From NCBI RefSeq assembly GCF_001440035.1, contig NZ_LJYG01000116.1, positions 263,253 to 309,738 on the forward strand: a DNA stretch of 46,486 bases, given 5' to 3'. The position numbers were made by a program, and so were the translations under genes. Source of the stretch: Bradyrhizobium manausense. Lineage in GTDB: Bacteria > Pseudomonadota > Alphaproteobacteria > Rhizobiales > Xanthobacteraceae. The notes under the pieces were generated by a model. The model saw only the letters and a list, made by a program, of their open reading frames with translations, did no database searches and was not told the origin of the DNA. The first letter of the stretch is position 1. Every line of letters begins with the position of its first letter. Below are positions 1-7,209 of the stretch, in pieces.

Positions 1-26
1 CGGCCAGCGCCGTTTGTGGACTGCTT

Positions 27-920
27 CTAGGATGCGCTCGCTGAAGCAGCCTCAAGATCCGGAAGGTGTGCGGACAGCATCGTCTTGATGCGCTTCAAGG
101 CGCGCTGCTCGATCTGGCGGATACGCTCGCGAGAAATCCCGAAGACATGAGCAAGATCGTCGAGCGTGCTTTGCTCCTCCGCCATGTAGCGGGCTTCGAC
201 GATGGTGCGTTCTCGCGGAGAAAGCGCACTCAGCGCCTCCGAGAGCGCGGCCTTCCGCCGTTCACGGTCTCCGGTCTCCATCAGCAGGGTTTCAGGATCA
301 GGGGATGAATCGGCCAACCTGTCCTGCCATTGCTGGCCTTCTTCGTCGCTGAGCTGAACGTTCAGCGTCAAGTCGCCGCGGATCCGCCGGTTCATCTCGA
401 CGACGTCGGCTTCCTTGACCTGAAGATGCTCGGAGATCTGCTTCGCCTGCTCCGGCGAAAGCTCGCCATCCTCAGGCGCACCAAGGCGTCGCTTCAACTT
501 TCGAAGGTTGAAGAACAGCTTTTTTTGCGCTGCAGTTGTGCCTAGCTTAACGAGTGACCACGATCTCAGGACGAATTCCTGCACGGACGCCTTGATCCAC
601 CAAGCGGCATAGGTCGCGAGGCGAAAACCCTTCTCGGGGTCGAACCGCTTGACGGCCAGCATCAGTCCGACGTTGGCTTCCGAGATGAGGTCGGTGATGG
701 GCAATCCATAGCGCCGATATTTCAGCGCGATCTTCGCGGCCAATCGGAGATGGCTCGTCACCAGACGGTAAGCAGCTTCGCGATCCCCGGAATCCCGAAG
801 ACGCCTCGCATACATCACTTCTTCGGATGCATCGAGCAGCGGGAAGCTGCGGATCTCCTGCAGGTACCGGGACAACCCGGCTTCCGAATGGATGGCAGGA
901 AGGCCTGACTTGATTGACAT
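27..920 (-). CDS. rpoH: RNA polymerase sigma-32 factor (RpoH family)
   Basis: Heat-shock sigma factor of 297 residues that would direct RNA polymerase to chaperone and protease promoters. The sequence shows a sigma-70 region 2 (about 47-125) with the region 2.4-like stretch around WWIKASVQEF, the sigma-32-specific RpoH box QKKLFFNLR at about 132-140, and a C-terminal region 4 helix-turn-helix with GISRERIRQIE. The RpoH box separates it from other sigma-70 family members. The ATG at 920 is chosen because it has a strong Shine-Dalgarno sequence, GAAGGAGG, just upstream. The open frame runs further upstream but without family similarity. A 39-codon ORF ends 13 bases before this start and a ROSE-like hairpin lies further upstream, so heat-dependent translation is likely. 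Bradyrhizobium carries several rpoH copies; ROSE is known from rpoH1, but I cannot fix the paralogue from sequence alone. Confidence 0.95.
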   Translation of the reverse strand: MSIKSGLPAIHSEAGLSRYLQEIRSFPLLDASEEVMYARRLRDSGDREAAYRLVTSHLRLAAKIALKYRRYGLPITDLISEANVGLMLAVKRFDPEKGFRLATYAAWWIKASVQEFVLRSWSLVKLGTTAAQKKLFFNLRKLKRRLGAPEDGELSPEQAKQISEHLQVKEADVVEMNRRIRGDLTLNVQLSDEEGQQWQDRLADSSPDPETLLMETGDRERRKAALSEALSALSPRERTIVEARYMAEEQSTLDDLAHVFGISRERIRQIEQRALKRIKTMLSAHLPDLEAASASAS

Positions 921-933
921 GACTTGCCCTCCT

Positions 934-1053
934 TCAGAAACCATCGCCGCCCTCGAGCTCTGGCGAGCGGGCAGAGGGAATATGCGGCCACGAGACCCCA
1001 CCGACGTGAGTGAGACCGATCGACTGCCAAACGACGTTACGGGTAGCTTTCAT
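934..1053 (-). CDS. 39-residue leader ORF upstream of rpoH
   Basis: Short ORF starting MKATRNVVWQ and ending EGGDGF. It has a good Shine-Dalgarno sequence (GGAGGA at 1061-1066, seven bases before the ATG). That sequence is itself part of the ROSE-like hairpin. The TGA stop at 934-936 directly touches the AGGAGG of rpoH, which starts 13 bases further on, in a different frame (133 bases between the two ATGs). I do not recognise the peptide; it has no signal peptide or membrane segment. The arrangement looks like a leader peptide that couples temperature-sensed translation to rpoH. It could instead be only a footprint of the leader RNA with no function as a protein. The ribosome-binding site and stop geometry are seen; the coupling is inferred. 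Confidence 0.5.
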   Translation of the reverse strand: MKATRNVVWQSIGLTHVGGVSWPHIPSARSPELEGGDGF

Positions 1054-1160
1054 ATCCAAATCCTCCATGGAGCAAAATGGTACGAGCCGCCGTGTCGCCT
1101 GGCTCAGCTGGGCCCTGAGCCGCCCAAGGACGCGCAGGCCGGCGGCGCCCAAAGAACCGC
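1054..1160 (-). ncRNA. ROSE-like RNA thermometer in the rpoH leader
   Basis: On the minus strand, bases 1075-1060 read UUGCU, loop CCAUGG, then AGGAU. This is the hallmark ROSE hairpin, in which UUGCU pairs imperfectly (U-U, G-G) with the Shine-Dalgarno sequence and melts at heat-shock temperature. Further 5' a perfect 7-bp hairpin (GGCTCAG / CTGAGCC, 1101-1107 with 1115-1121) fits the upstream stem-loops of ROSE elements. ROSE is established for bradyrhizobial small heat-shock genes and rpoH1. Here the sequestered site belongs to the 39-codon ORF starting at 1053, not directly to rpoH. The 5' boundary is approximate. The remainder of the gap up to 1360 shows no convincing gene. Confidence 0.72.
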
Positions 1161-1360
1161 GAACCCAACGGGTTGTTCCTCGTATCAGCTCGCCAATTCG
1201 TCGGAAGCCAAACTGTCGCGGCCCGACGAGGCCGGGGACGTTTGCGACGCACGGGGCTTACTCCAGAGAGCGGGCGATGCAGCAGCCAAATCTGGAGGGC
1301 TGCACTTGTTGCCGCAGCAACCGAGCCTTGATTTCAGGGGGGTATTGCGGCGTTTTTGAC

Positions 1361-1386
1361 AAAGGCCCGGCAAGAACCGGGCCTTC
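1361..1386 (-). terminator. Rho-independent terminator
   Basis: A perfect 9-bp stem AAGGCCCGG / CCGGGCCTT (1362-1370 with 1377-1385) with a six-base loop lies directly after the stop of the small secreted-protein gene at 1393. On the minus strand it is followed by only a short T run. It separates that gene from the ROSE-rpoH unit. Confidence 0.6.
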
Positions 1387-1392
1387 CTTTCA

Positions 1393-1659
1393 TCACCAGT
1401 ACCAGTACGGATCAACCGGCGGATAGTAACGGACGGCCCGATACGGGCGCCCGTAGTAGTAAGGCGGGCCGTAGACCGGCCCATAATAGACCGGTGGTGC
1501 GGTGGCGGCCGCCAGTGTTCCAGCGAACAGTCCGAGAGCAAGCCCGGGACCGATACCCGGACCGCCCCAGCCATGATGACGCCAATGGGCCGAAGCCGGC
1601 GCAACCGATCCGATGAGGAGCGTTGCCGCCGCGACGACTGCAAGAGCAAGCTTTCTCAT
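1393..1659 (-). CDS. small secreted Gly/Pro/Tyr-rich protein
   Basis: An 88-residue protein with a clear Sec signal peptide (MRKLALAVVAAATLLIGSV, cleavage expected after APASA). The mature part is made of Gly, Pro and Tyr with repeated VYGPPYYYGRPYR-like stretches and ends in WYW. No catalytic motif is visible. Similar short exported proteins with tyrosine-rich tails are common and uncharacterised in Bradyrhizobium; another lies at 23899-24264 in this window. The gene is followed by its own hairpin terminator, so it is probably transcribed alone. The function is unknown; an envelope-associated or stress-related role would be only a guess. Confidence 0.8.
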   Translation of the reverse strand: MRKLALAVVAAATLLIGSVAPASAHWRHHGWGGPGIGPGLALGLFAGTLAAATAPPVYYGPVYGPPYYYGRPYRAVRYYPPVDPYWYW

Positions 1660-1959
1660 GTCGTTTCCCTCAATTTACTACGCGCAACTGCGTACTTGTC
1701 TCCTTGTCATGGTCCACTTCGCCGAACCTCGGTTCGGCTATTCACTGAATTAGAACTGTAAGGTGCGAGTTCAAGTAACCCGTCGATGAGACCTGTCGAT
1801 CTTGCCGGCGTTCTGGCGGAGCATCTCCCGGATCAGCAGGTCAATATCGCTCTGCTCCAGCGTCCCTCTCGAGGAGCCTCTTGAAACCTGGCCCGAGTGT
1901 TCTAATTCGAAGTGCGCGGTGCGGATCGTGCTGCACCCCGCGGGCCTGGTAGATTGGCG

Positions 1960-2142
1960 ATGGACGATTATCGCGACCTCGTGACGGCTGCTCTGGTGCT
2001 GTTCTTCGCGGGTCTCATCTTGGTTGCCGGCCAACTCTATCTCGAACACAGCACCAGGCAGGATCCCGGCACGGAGATCGAACTACGGCATGTGCCGACG
2101 TCATCACCAATCTTGAGCTCGCGTGGGTCCAGCCGGGCTTGA
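1960..2142 (+). CDS. small single-span membrane protein (hypothetical)
   Basis: A 60-residue ORF beginning MDDYRDLVTAALVLFFAGLI with one strong hydrophobic helix (about residues 7-25) followed by a polar tail. No family is recognised. The ATG at 1960 has only a weak ribosome-binding site, and a longer in-frame start exists upstream at 1912 but would add an arginine-rich segment of poor quality. A minus-strand ORF of similar size overlaps and cannot be excluded as the real one. The hydrophobic pattern makes a genuine small membrane protein plausible but not certain. The 300 bases between 1660 and 1959 show only a short inverted repeat (GCCGAAC / GTTCGGC, 1721-1738) that could be an operator. 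Confidence 0.35.
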   Translation: MDDYRDLVTAALVLFFAGLILVAGQLYLEHSTRQDPGTEIELRHVPTSSPILSSRGSSRA

Positions 2143-2194
2143 TGTCGGGGCCGCGCACGCCGTGCCGGATGTGCTTTCTCAGTGGTGGCGGGAG

Positions 2195-3127
2195 TCAGGC
2201 TTCCACTACATCGTCGTCGAACGCCTGCCGCTCCGTCCGACCGAAATTCGACAAGGGCGAGCGTCGCCTTCCATCCGTGGCAGCGATCCATACCTGCACG
2301 TCCTTTGGCTTGGCCAGATACGGCGCTGACGTCACCAGGACATCGCTGCCGGCCTCTGCATAGGCTGCAGCATTGGCTGCATTGACGCCGCCGGCAGCAG
2401 CGATGATGGGGCGTTCGCGTGTATAGGCCATCGACGCCATGCGTTTGACCAACGCGGCGACCTCGGCTGGCGAAAACCTCTCCGCCTGGATCACGTCGAA
2501 ACCGGCGACCGCGGCGGCAAGGGCCGCATCGGCCGTCTTCACCTCGATCACGAGTTTCTTCTCTGGCGCGGCCCGGCGTAATCGTTCGACCGCGTGAAAC
2601 AGCGGCAGCTCGCCGAGAAACGCGCGGTGCTCGGGAAACACCAGCACGGTCTCGGACAGGCCGAGCCGATGCATCACGGCGCCGCCGGCCTTCACCGCCG
2701 CGACGGCAAAGCGCTTGGTACCCGGCACGTTCTTGCGGGTGCAAGCGACCGGAATCTGCGGCGCCACCGCCCTCGCCGCGTTGACGATGGCGCGGGTCTC
2801 GCTGGCGACACCCGACCAGATTTCGATCAGGGTCTGCGCGACCTTCCAGCTCCGCAGCAGGCCGGCGGCCGGCCCGCGTGCCTCGAGGATCGGCGCACCC
2901 TGCTCCAACGTCGCGCCGGATGAAGCGAACAGCTCAACCTCGCAGCCGGCGAGCGCGATGATCGCGGCGGCATCCTCGACGAGCGCCAGGACCATCGATG
3001 CGCGCGCGACAAACCGCATGACGCCATCGATCGCACCGATGCCAAGCGCCTCGGTGGTAAGGTCGCCGTAAGGCACATCATCTTCCAGCAGACGCTCGAG
3101 CTCGGCACGCGATGCAACGGTTGCCAT
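2195..3127 (-). CDS. modD: ModD, NadC-like molybdenum-transport-associated protein
   Basis: A 310-residue protein of the nicotinate/quinolinate phosphoribosyltransferase fold. The sequence shows the N-terminal motif DDVPYGDLTTEALG, the substrate-loop motif TRKNVPGTKRFA (with PG instead of the TPG seen in NadC), and a C-terminal TIM-barrel region with AAGGVNAANAAAYAEAGSDVLVTS. This combination is typical of ModD, a family found in molybdate-uptake operons whose reaction is not established. The start at 3127 has an AGGAAG sequence upstream. About 240 bases away, divergently, lies the remnant of a molybdate-binding protein gene (modA), which supports the ModD assignment. No modB or modC is visible in the window. 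The C-terminal 25 residues are arginine-rich and may be an extension. Confidence 0.85.
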   Translation of the reverse strand: MATVASRAELERLLEDDVPYGDLTTEALGIGAIDGVMRFVARASMVLALVEDAAAIIALAGCEVELFASSGATLEQGAPILEARGPAAGLLRSWKVAQTLIEIWSGVASETRAIVNAARAVAPQIPVACTRKNVPGTKRFAVAAVKAGGAVMHRLGLSETVLVFPEHRAFLGELPLFHAVERLRRAAPEKKLVIEVKTADAALAAAVAGFDVIQAERFSPAEVAALVKRMASMAYTRERPIIAAAGGVNAANAAAYAEAGSDVLVTSAPYLAKPKDVQVWIAATDGRRRSPLSNFGRTERQAFDDDVVEA

Positions 3128-3363
3128 GGCCCGCTTCCTTTCATTGGCGTCGGCTTGCCGACGACTTTGTCGCAAACCCGACACGGATCGTCGGCGCTTC
3201 CGCCGCAAGGGACAGGAAGTTGCGCTTTTGACGATCAATTCTGCAAGGCGCGCACCAGACTCCGCCTGCCCTGTCCGGCACGCCGATTGCTGAGCCCGTA
3301 ACGGCCGGCGCCTCGCGGCAATCGGGCTCGCGCGGGGGCGGCCACCGTCCGCTGGAGTTCATC

Positions 3364-3516
3364 ATGAGACTGTTTCGCAAGATCGCCGTCGCCACGGGCT
3401 TGCTACTCGCATGCGCCGAGGCGCAGGCTGCACAGACCAACGTCGCCGTGGCCGCCAACTTTGTCGATGCCGCGAAGGAGATCGCCGCCATCTTCAAGCA
3501 GAATACCGGACACGAG
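3364..3516 (+). pseudogene. modA: truncated modA (molybdate-binding protein), 5' remnant
   Basis: Starts with an ATG behind CTGGAG and encodes a signal peptide followed by about 30 mature residues typical of ModA (QTNVAVAANFVDAAKEIAAI, then FKQNTGHE). ModA proteins are about 250 residues and continue with a conserved Ser-rich substrate-binding segment; here the similarity stops abruptly at about 3514 and the frame runs into unrelated sequence until 3639. The rest of the gene and modBC are missing. The remnant faces away from modD across a 236-base gap, which probably held the original divergent promoter. A deletion or rearrangement is inferred. The short open frame could still be translated but cannot make a working transporter component. 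Confidence 0.7.
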
Positions 3517-3688
3517 TCGCGCTCAACTTGTCAGCATTGCTGCAAAAAGATTCCGTCGCACTTGCCCGCTTTCTCAGCCGTTTCGCGGATTTTACCATCG
3601 CAATGCGCGGCGGGCATAAAAACGAGATTTCCGCCTTGATCCAGCGCAAATCGAACAAGCTTCTTTTTGCGACCGATCCGAATGGCGA

Positions 3689-4528
3689 TCACACGTGCTG
3701 CCCGCCGTTGATCGGTACTTCCGCACCCGTGACATAGCTCGCCGCATCCGAGCACAGGAAGAAGATCACTTTCGCGACCTCGTCCGGCGTACCGACACGA
3801 TGCAGCGGTATGATGGGCGCCAGCCTGGCTTCGGTCTCCGGCGACAGGATGTCCGTCTTGATCTCTCCGGGGGCGATCGCGTTGACGCGAATACCGAACG
3901 GCGCATAGTCGTGGGCCATTTCGCGGGTGAGGCAGGCGAGCGCGGCCTTCGAGGTCGCATAGGCGGTGCCGGCGAACGGATGCACCCGGGAGCCCACGAT
4001 CGAGGTGACGTTGACGATCGCGCCGCCGGCGCGCTTCAGCTCGTCGACCAGACCCTGCGCGAACAGCACCGGCGCAAGCAGGTTGACGTGGAACACGCTC
4101 ATCCAGGTTTCGACCGGCGTCGTCAGCGAATTCAATCGCGTGCCATCGGCGGCCTTGGGCGAGATGCCGGCATTGTTGATCAACGCATGTAACGGGGCAC
4201 CGTTGAGCCGCTCCTTGATCTCGGCCACCGCGCGCGGCAGCGCGCGATGGTCGCTCAACTCGACCTGCACATGGTTGTCCGCCCCGGAATCCCATGGACA
4301 CAGACCACCGTCGAAGGGCTGGCGGGAACAGGTGACGATCCGCCAGCCGGCCTCGGAGAACAGCTTTCCCGTCGCGTGGCCGATGCCCCGGGACGCACCG
4401 GTCAGCACCAGCGTCTTCCGCTCGCCAGCTTGCGCGCGCGACTTGTCACCGTGGAACGGACACAGCGCGACGTCGGATGCCGGCGGGCCAGCCGACGCCG
4501 CATTGCGATCCAGCAGATCAAGCGTCAC
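3689..4528 (-). CDS. SDR family NAD(P)-dependent oxidoreductase
   Basis: Classical short-chain dehydrogenase/reductase of 279 residues. Visible motifs are the cofactor loop TGASRGIG (43-50), NNAG (118-121), catalytic Ser at about 176, and Y190-x3-K194 in YATSK. The C-terminal end VPINGGQHV is also typical. The first 35 residues, including CPFHGDKSRAQAG, precede the Rossmann fold and are unusual. The start is GTG at 4528, supported by GAGGAG six bases upstream. A 68-codon open frame upstream ends in a GTGA overlap with this start, but it has no convincing start of its own. The substrate cannot be told. The gene lies between the modA remnant and a molybdenum-hydroxylase-type accessory gene, with no proof of a shared pathway. 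Confidence 0.9.
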   Translation of the reverse strand: MTLDLLDRNAASAGPPASDVALCPFHGDKSRAQAGERKTLVLTGASRGIGHATGKLFSEAGWRIVTCSRQPFDGGLCPWDSGADNHVQVELSDHRALPRAVAEIKERLNGAPLHALINNAGISPKAADGTRLNSLTTPVETWMSVFHVNLLAPVLFAQGLVDELKRAGGAIVNVTSIVGSRVHPFAGTAYATSKAALACLTREMAHDYAPFGIRVNAIAPGEIKTDILSPETEARLAPIIPLHRVGTPDEVAKVIFFLCSDAASYVTGAEVPINGGQHV

Positions 4529-4845
4529 GGAAGCTCCTCACTGCGCCCGACTGGACGCAAGTACAATGACGACGCGGGGAAGTTTGCAGGAATTGGGCCA
4601 CCGGCGGCCACCCAATCGCTGAGGTTTTCGCTGACTTGTGTCGGCTTCGCGACACGCTGCAGGATTTGCAACATGCGCGCGTGCGCTTTCGGACCAAGCG
4701 GCGCGGTCGCTGCGTTCTTCTCCTTTGTCAATGTTGGCCGGCAGTTGAGGGGCGGTTTTCAAGCGTTCTAAATGGCCCGGCTCTTGCTCCTTCCGTTGCA
4801 AGCTCGATGTGCCTCGCTGCACCTTCCCTGCAAACGCGGTTTCAG

Positions 4846-5682
4846 ATGCTCCAGCCGAATGACCACCAGCTCTTCGCCGTTATCCTCGGCACCAACGAGA
4901 TCGCATCTGCAGTCGCCATCCGACTCGTGCGCGCCGGATATTGCGTTGTGCTGTCCCACGATCCCGACCCGCCGGTGATCCGGCGCAAGATGGCGTTTCA
5001 TGACGCCCTCTTCATCGACACCATGCAGGTCGAGGACGTCGTCGCCGAGCGCGTCGACAGCGGCGTACAGGTCTATCAGGCGCTACGCCGGCCGGCGCAG
5101 GTCATGGTCACCTGGCTCGGCCTGCTCGATCTGCTGCCGGTACGTCACATCGACCTGCTGATCGACGCGCGCCTGCAGAAGCGCCGGATCACGCCCGACC
5201 TCAGGCGGCTCGCCCGCCTGACCATCGGGCTCGGCCCAGGCTTCTCGACCAACTTCAATTGCGACCTCGCAGTGGAGACAAGACCGGGCAAGATCGGGCC
5301 CGTGACCGACACGCGCTGGACCGATGCGGCCGATGGTGTAGCGAGCTCGCTGGGCGACGTCGGCGCGGAACGCTTCGTCTATTCGCAATTCGCGGGACGC
5401 TGGCACACGCCGATCGAGATCGGCACCCGCGTCTACCGCGGTCTCGTGCTCGGCCATCTCTCCGGTGCTCCGCTGCTCGCGCCGCGCGATGGTATCTTGC
5501 GCGGCATCGTCCGCGACGGCAGCGATGTGCCGGCCGGCGTCAAGTTGCTCGAGATCGATCCGCGCGGCCGCGATGCCCAGTGGACCGGAACGGATGACCG
5601 CGGACGCGCCATCGCCAACGCCACCATCGCCGCCGTCAGGCTCCACGCCACACGACGCGTCACGCAGCGGAATCCGGCATGA
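4846..5682 (+). CDS. YqeB-like (EF2563 family) molybdenum-hydroxylase accessory protein
   Basis: About 278 residues resembling the EF2563/YqeB family, which is linked in other bacteria to maturation of selenium-dependent molybdenum hydroxylases. The order fits: an N-terminal Rossmann-like segment (LFAVILGTNEIASAVAIRLV), then VVLSHDPDPPVIRRKMAFHDALF, the central LIDARLQKR, IGLGPGF, and a C-terminal barrel-like part with GAPLLAPRDGILRGIVRDGSDV and a KLLEIDPRG ending. The usual glycine-rich RGAGDIATG loop is degenerate here (ILGTNEIAS). The ATG opening MLQPND is chosen by alignment; no Shine-Dalgarno sequence is evident. The stop overlaps the next start (ATGA), so it is translationally coupled to the 2Fe-2S protein. 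Nearby modD and modA remnants support a molybdenum theme. The 317-base gap before it (4529-4845) shows no reliable gene. Confidence 0.75.
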   Translation: MLQPNDHQLFAVILGTNEIASAVAIRLVRAGYCVVLSHDPDPPVIRRKMAFHDALFIDTMQVEDVVAERVDSGVQVYQALRRPAQVMVTWLGLLDLLPVRHIDLLIDARLQKRRITPDLRRLARLTIGLGPGFSTNFNCDLAVETRPGKIGPVTDTRWTDAADGVASSLGDVGAERFVYSQFAGRWHTPIEIGTRVYRGLVLGHLSGAPLLAPRDGILRGIVRDGSDVPAGVKLLEIDPRGRDAQWTGTDDRGRAIANATIAAVRLHATRRVTQRNPA

Positions 5683-5915
5683 TCGTCTGTTCCTGCAACA
5701 TCATCAGCGATCACGACATCAGGGACGCGGTCGTCGCGACGGACGACGCACTGTTTTCGCCCGCTCAGGTCTACGACTGCCTGGGATGCACCGTCAGGTG
5801 CGGACGATGCTCGCAATCGGTAAGACGTATCATCGATGAGTTGCCGCCTCGCGACATGCGATGCACGAAACACCCGAACTCTCTACCGGCGTCGTCCTCA
5901 CCCGGCGCGATCTAA
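5679..5915 (+). CDS. Bfd-like (2Fe-2S)-binding protein
   Basis: A 78-residue protein with the pattern of bacterioferritin-associated ferredoxin domains: C4 and C6 in CSCN, then C41 and C44 in CGRC, with spacing close to E. coli Bfd, plus extra cysteines C34 and C37. The core ends near residue 57; the last 20 residues look like unstructured tail. It overlaps the upstream YqeB-like gene by four bases (ATGA), so the two are almost certainly made together. In this setting an iron-sulfur donor or redox partner for a molybdenum enzyme is as plausible as iron release from bacterioferritin. No bacterioferritin gene is seen in the window. Confidence 0.8.
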   Translation: MIVCSCNIISDHDIRDAVVATDDALFSPAQVYDCLGCTVRCGRCSQSVRRIIDELPPRDMRCTKHPNSLPASSSPGAI

Positions 5916-6150
5916 CCGACGAACTTCGCTTGCTGCCAGAGCCTTTTGCAAGACCGCCTGTCCCTTCTTTGTGATGCCTGCGACCGAACGACGGAGATCA
6001 CCCGTCAGCGCAAGGAAGGCGGCCCCGCTCCGGGCGTCGCCGCAAACTGTTCGCGCATGATCGACAGCAGCTTCGGACCTGCAAGCCCGCGCATTCTTCC
6101 GGCGCATTGCGCGTGAACTGCCTGCCGATGTCGCGAGGCGACAGCGGGCC

Positions 6151-6600
6151 TCACGCCGCCCGCGTATAAGTCGTGATCATCATGTAGTCCTTGCGCGGAC
6201 CCGACACGACGTGGCGAATGGCGAAGCTGCCTTCGGGGCGAAAGGTGTAGGTCGACTGATAACGATCGAAATGACACAGATGGTCGGCGCTTCCGGTCAA
6301 GACGCCGTCATCAGAGCCAGCGAGTTCGATCGCGTGGAAGAGCCGCGACGGGCTCTCCTTGAAGAAGACGTCGAATCCGCGGCGGTGCTCGCGGAAGACG
6401 TATTCGCGCTCGGCCTCGAGTTCTGTGCCGGTCAGGAGCTTCAACCGTCCCTGTTCGCGATAGGCGAGGCCGTCCGGGTCCAATGGCGTGAAGGTCGCAA
6501 GACCCTGCATGCCCCCCTGCCCCGCGATGAGCCTGTTGAACGACCAGCAGCCGATCAGCCGCTTCATCACCTCGGAGGCATCACCCCAACCGTCGGTCAC
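6151..6600 (-). CDS. DUF6314 family protein
   Basis: A 149-residue soluble protein that I recognise as DUF6314 from LIGCWSFNRLI, the central REYVFREHRRGFDVFF and the C-terminal HLCHFDRYQSTYTF followed by GPRKDYMMITTY. The pattern of alternating beta strands suggests a lipocalin-like or START-like small barrel, but the function is unknown. The start is GTG at 6600 with AGGAACGG upstream. It is convergent with the 2Fe-2S gene. The 235 bases between them (5916-6150) contain a minus-strand stretch reading ITKKGQAVLQKALA that resembles the end of a MarR-type regulator, too short and broken to annotate. Confidence 0.8.
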   Translation of the reverse strand: MTDGWGDASEVMKRLIGCWSFNRLIAGQGGMQGLATFTPLDPDGLAYREQGRLKLLTGTELEAEREYVFREHRRGFDVFFKESPSRLFHAIELAGSDDGVLTGSADHLCHFDRYQSTYTFRPEGSFAIRHVVSGPRKDYMMITTYTRAA

Positions 6601-6708
6601 AGTTCCGTTCCTATCTCTCGGACCCCTAGCCTACCGGCGACGCGTTCGACTTCTCCCGACCAGTACCTATATCCTAAGGCGGACGCGTGTCGATGCAGCG
6701 AGCAAGTG

Positions 6709-6942
6709 ATGGCCAGGAGACCCCCGACAGAAGCGGATGCCGACGACCTGCCTCGCTATTTCGTCTGGGTGCGCGGGCTCGAAGGGCCGGAGCCGCAGAA
6801 ATGGGTCGCCATGGATTTTGGCGTGGGTGACTGGAAGCGGGAGCAAGTGCTGGCCTGGCTGGAGTTGCCGATGGACGAGCGGCGGCTGCCGCTGTCGATG
6901 CTGGCACGGCGCTATCCGCCGCCGAAGGTAGAGACGTTGTAG
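6709..6942 (+). CDS. hypothetical protein (77 aa)
   Basis: Short soluble ORF starting MARRPPTEADADDLPRYFVW and ending YPPPKVETL. Composition is rich in Trp, Pro and acidic residues, with no signal peptide or membrane segment. The ATG at 6709 has only a poor ribosome-binding site. A longer open frame extends upstream, but it runs antisense through the DUF6314 gene and is not credible. Codon choice in the ORF is consistent with a coding sequence (GC-rich third positions). No family recognised. The 267 bases that follow hold no gene that I can support. Confidence 0.45.
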   Translation: MARRPPTEADADDLPRYFVWVRGLEGPEPQKWVAMDFGVGDWKREQVLAWLELPMDERRLPLSMLARRYPPPKVETL

Positions 6943-7209
6943 AGGCGTTCGCCGAAATGCACGGCCCGCATCGCTTTCTCAGCCGCCTACTGACCCGACG
7001 AGATCCAGGAGCTTGCCCGGGCATTTCTTTCGCCGACTGTGGCCTGGTTCATAGACGGCCCGAGCGAAACAGCGCCATCCTTATTGCTACCTCAGCGCGT
7101 TAACAGGCAAATTACATCCAATATTTCATAGTGCGTCTATCGATTGAATTCAGAGGATGCCGCCCTGTCAGGACTTGAGGCGTCCCCGAACGGAATTTCG
7201 GAGCGGCCC

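Noticed and set aside
1721..1738. Inverted repeat GCCGAAC / GTTCGGC considered as a terminator
   Set aside because: No T tract on either strand and it lies upstream, not downstream, of the neighbouring gene; an operator role is possible but unsupported.
1771..2049. 92-codon minus-strand ORF
   Set aside because: It overlaps the small membrane ORF on the plus strand, has polar low-information sequence, and no ribosome-binding site was seen.
4525..4731. 68-codon minus-strand ORF (TTG start) whose stop overlaps the SDR start as GTGA
   Set aside because: There is no Shine-Dalgarno sequence and no recognisable protein. The SDR gene has its own strong ribosome-binding site, so the overlap may be chance.
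5898..6107. Minus-strand stretch ITKKGQAVLQKALA resembling the end of a MarR regulator
   Set aside because: Only about 20 residues match in feel; there is no DNA-binding region and no credible start. It could be a degraded fragment but cannot be supported.
7083..7100. TTAACAGGCAAATTAC considered as a CtrA box upstream of the DUF2235 gene
   Set aside because: The spacer between the TTAA-like halves is wrong by one base and the second half is imperfect.
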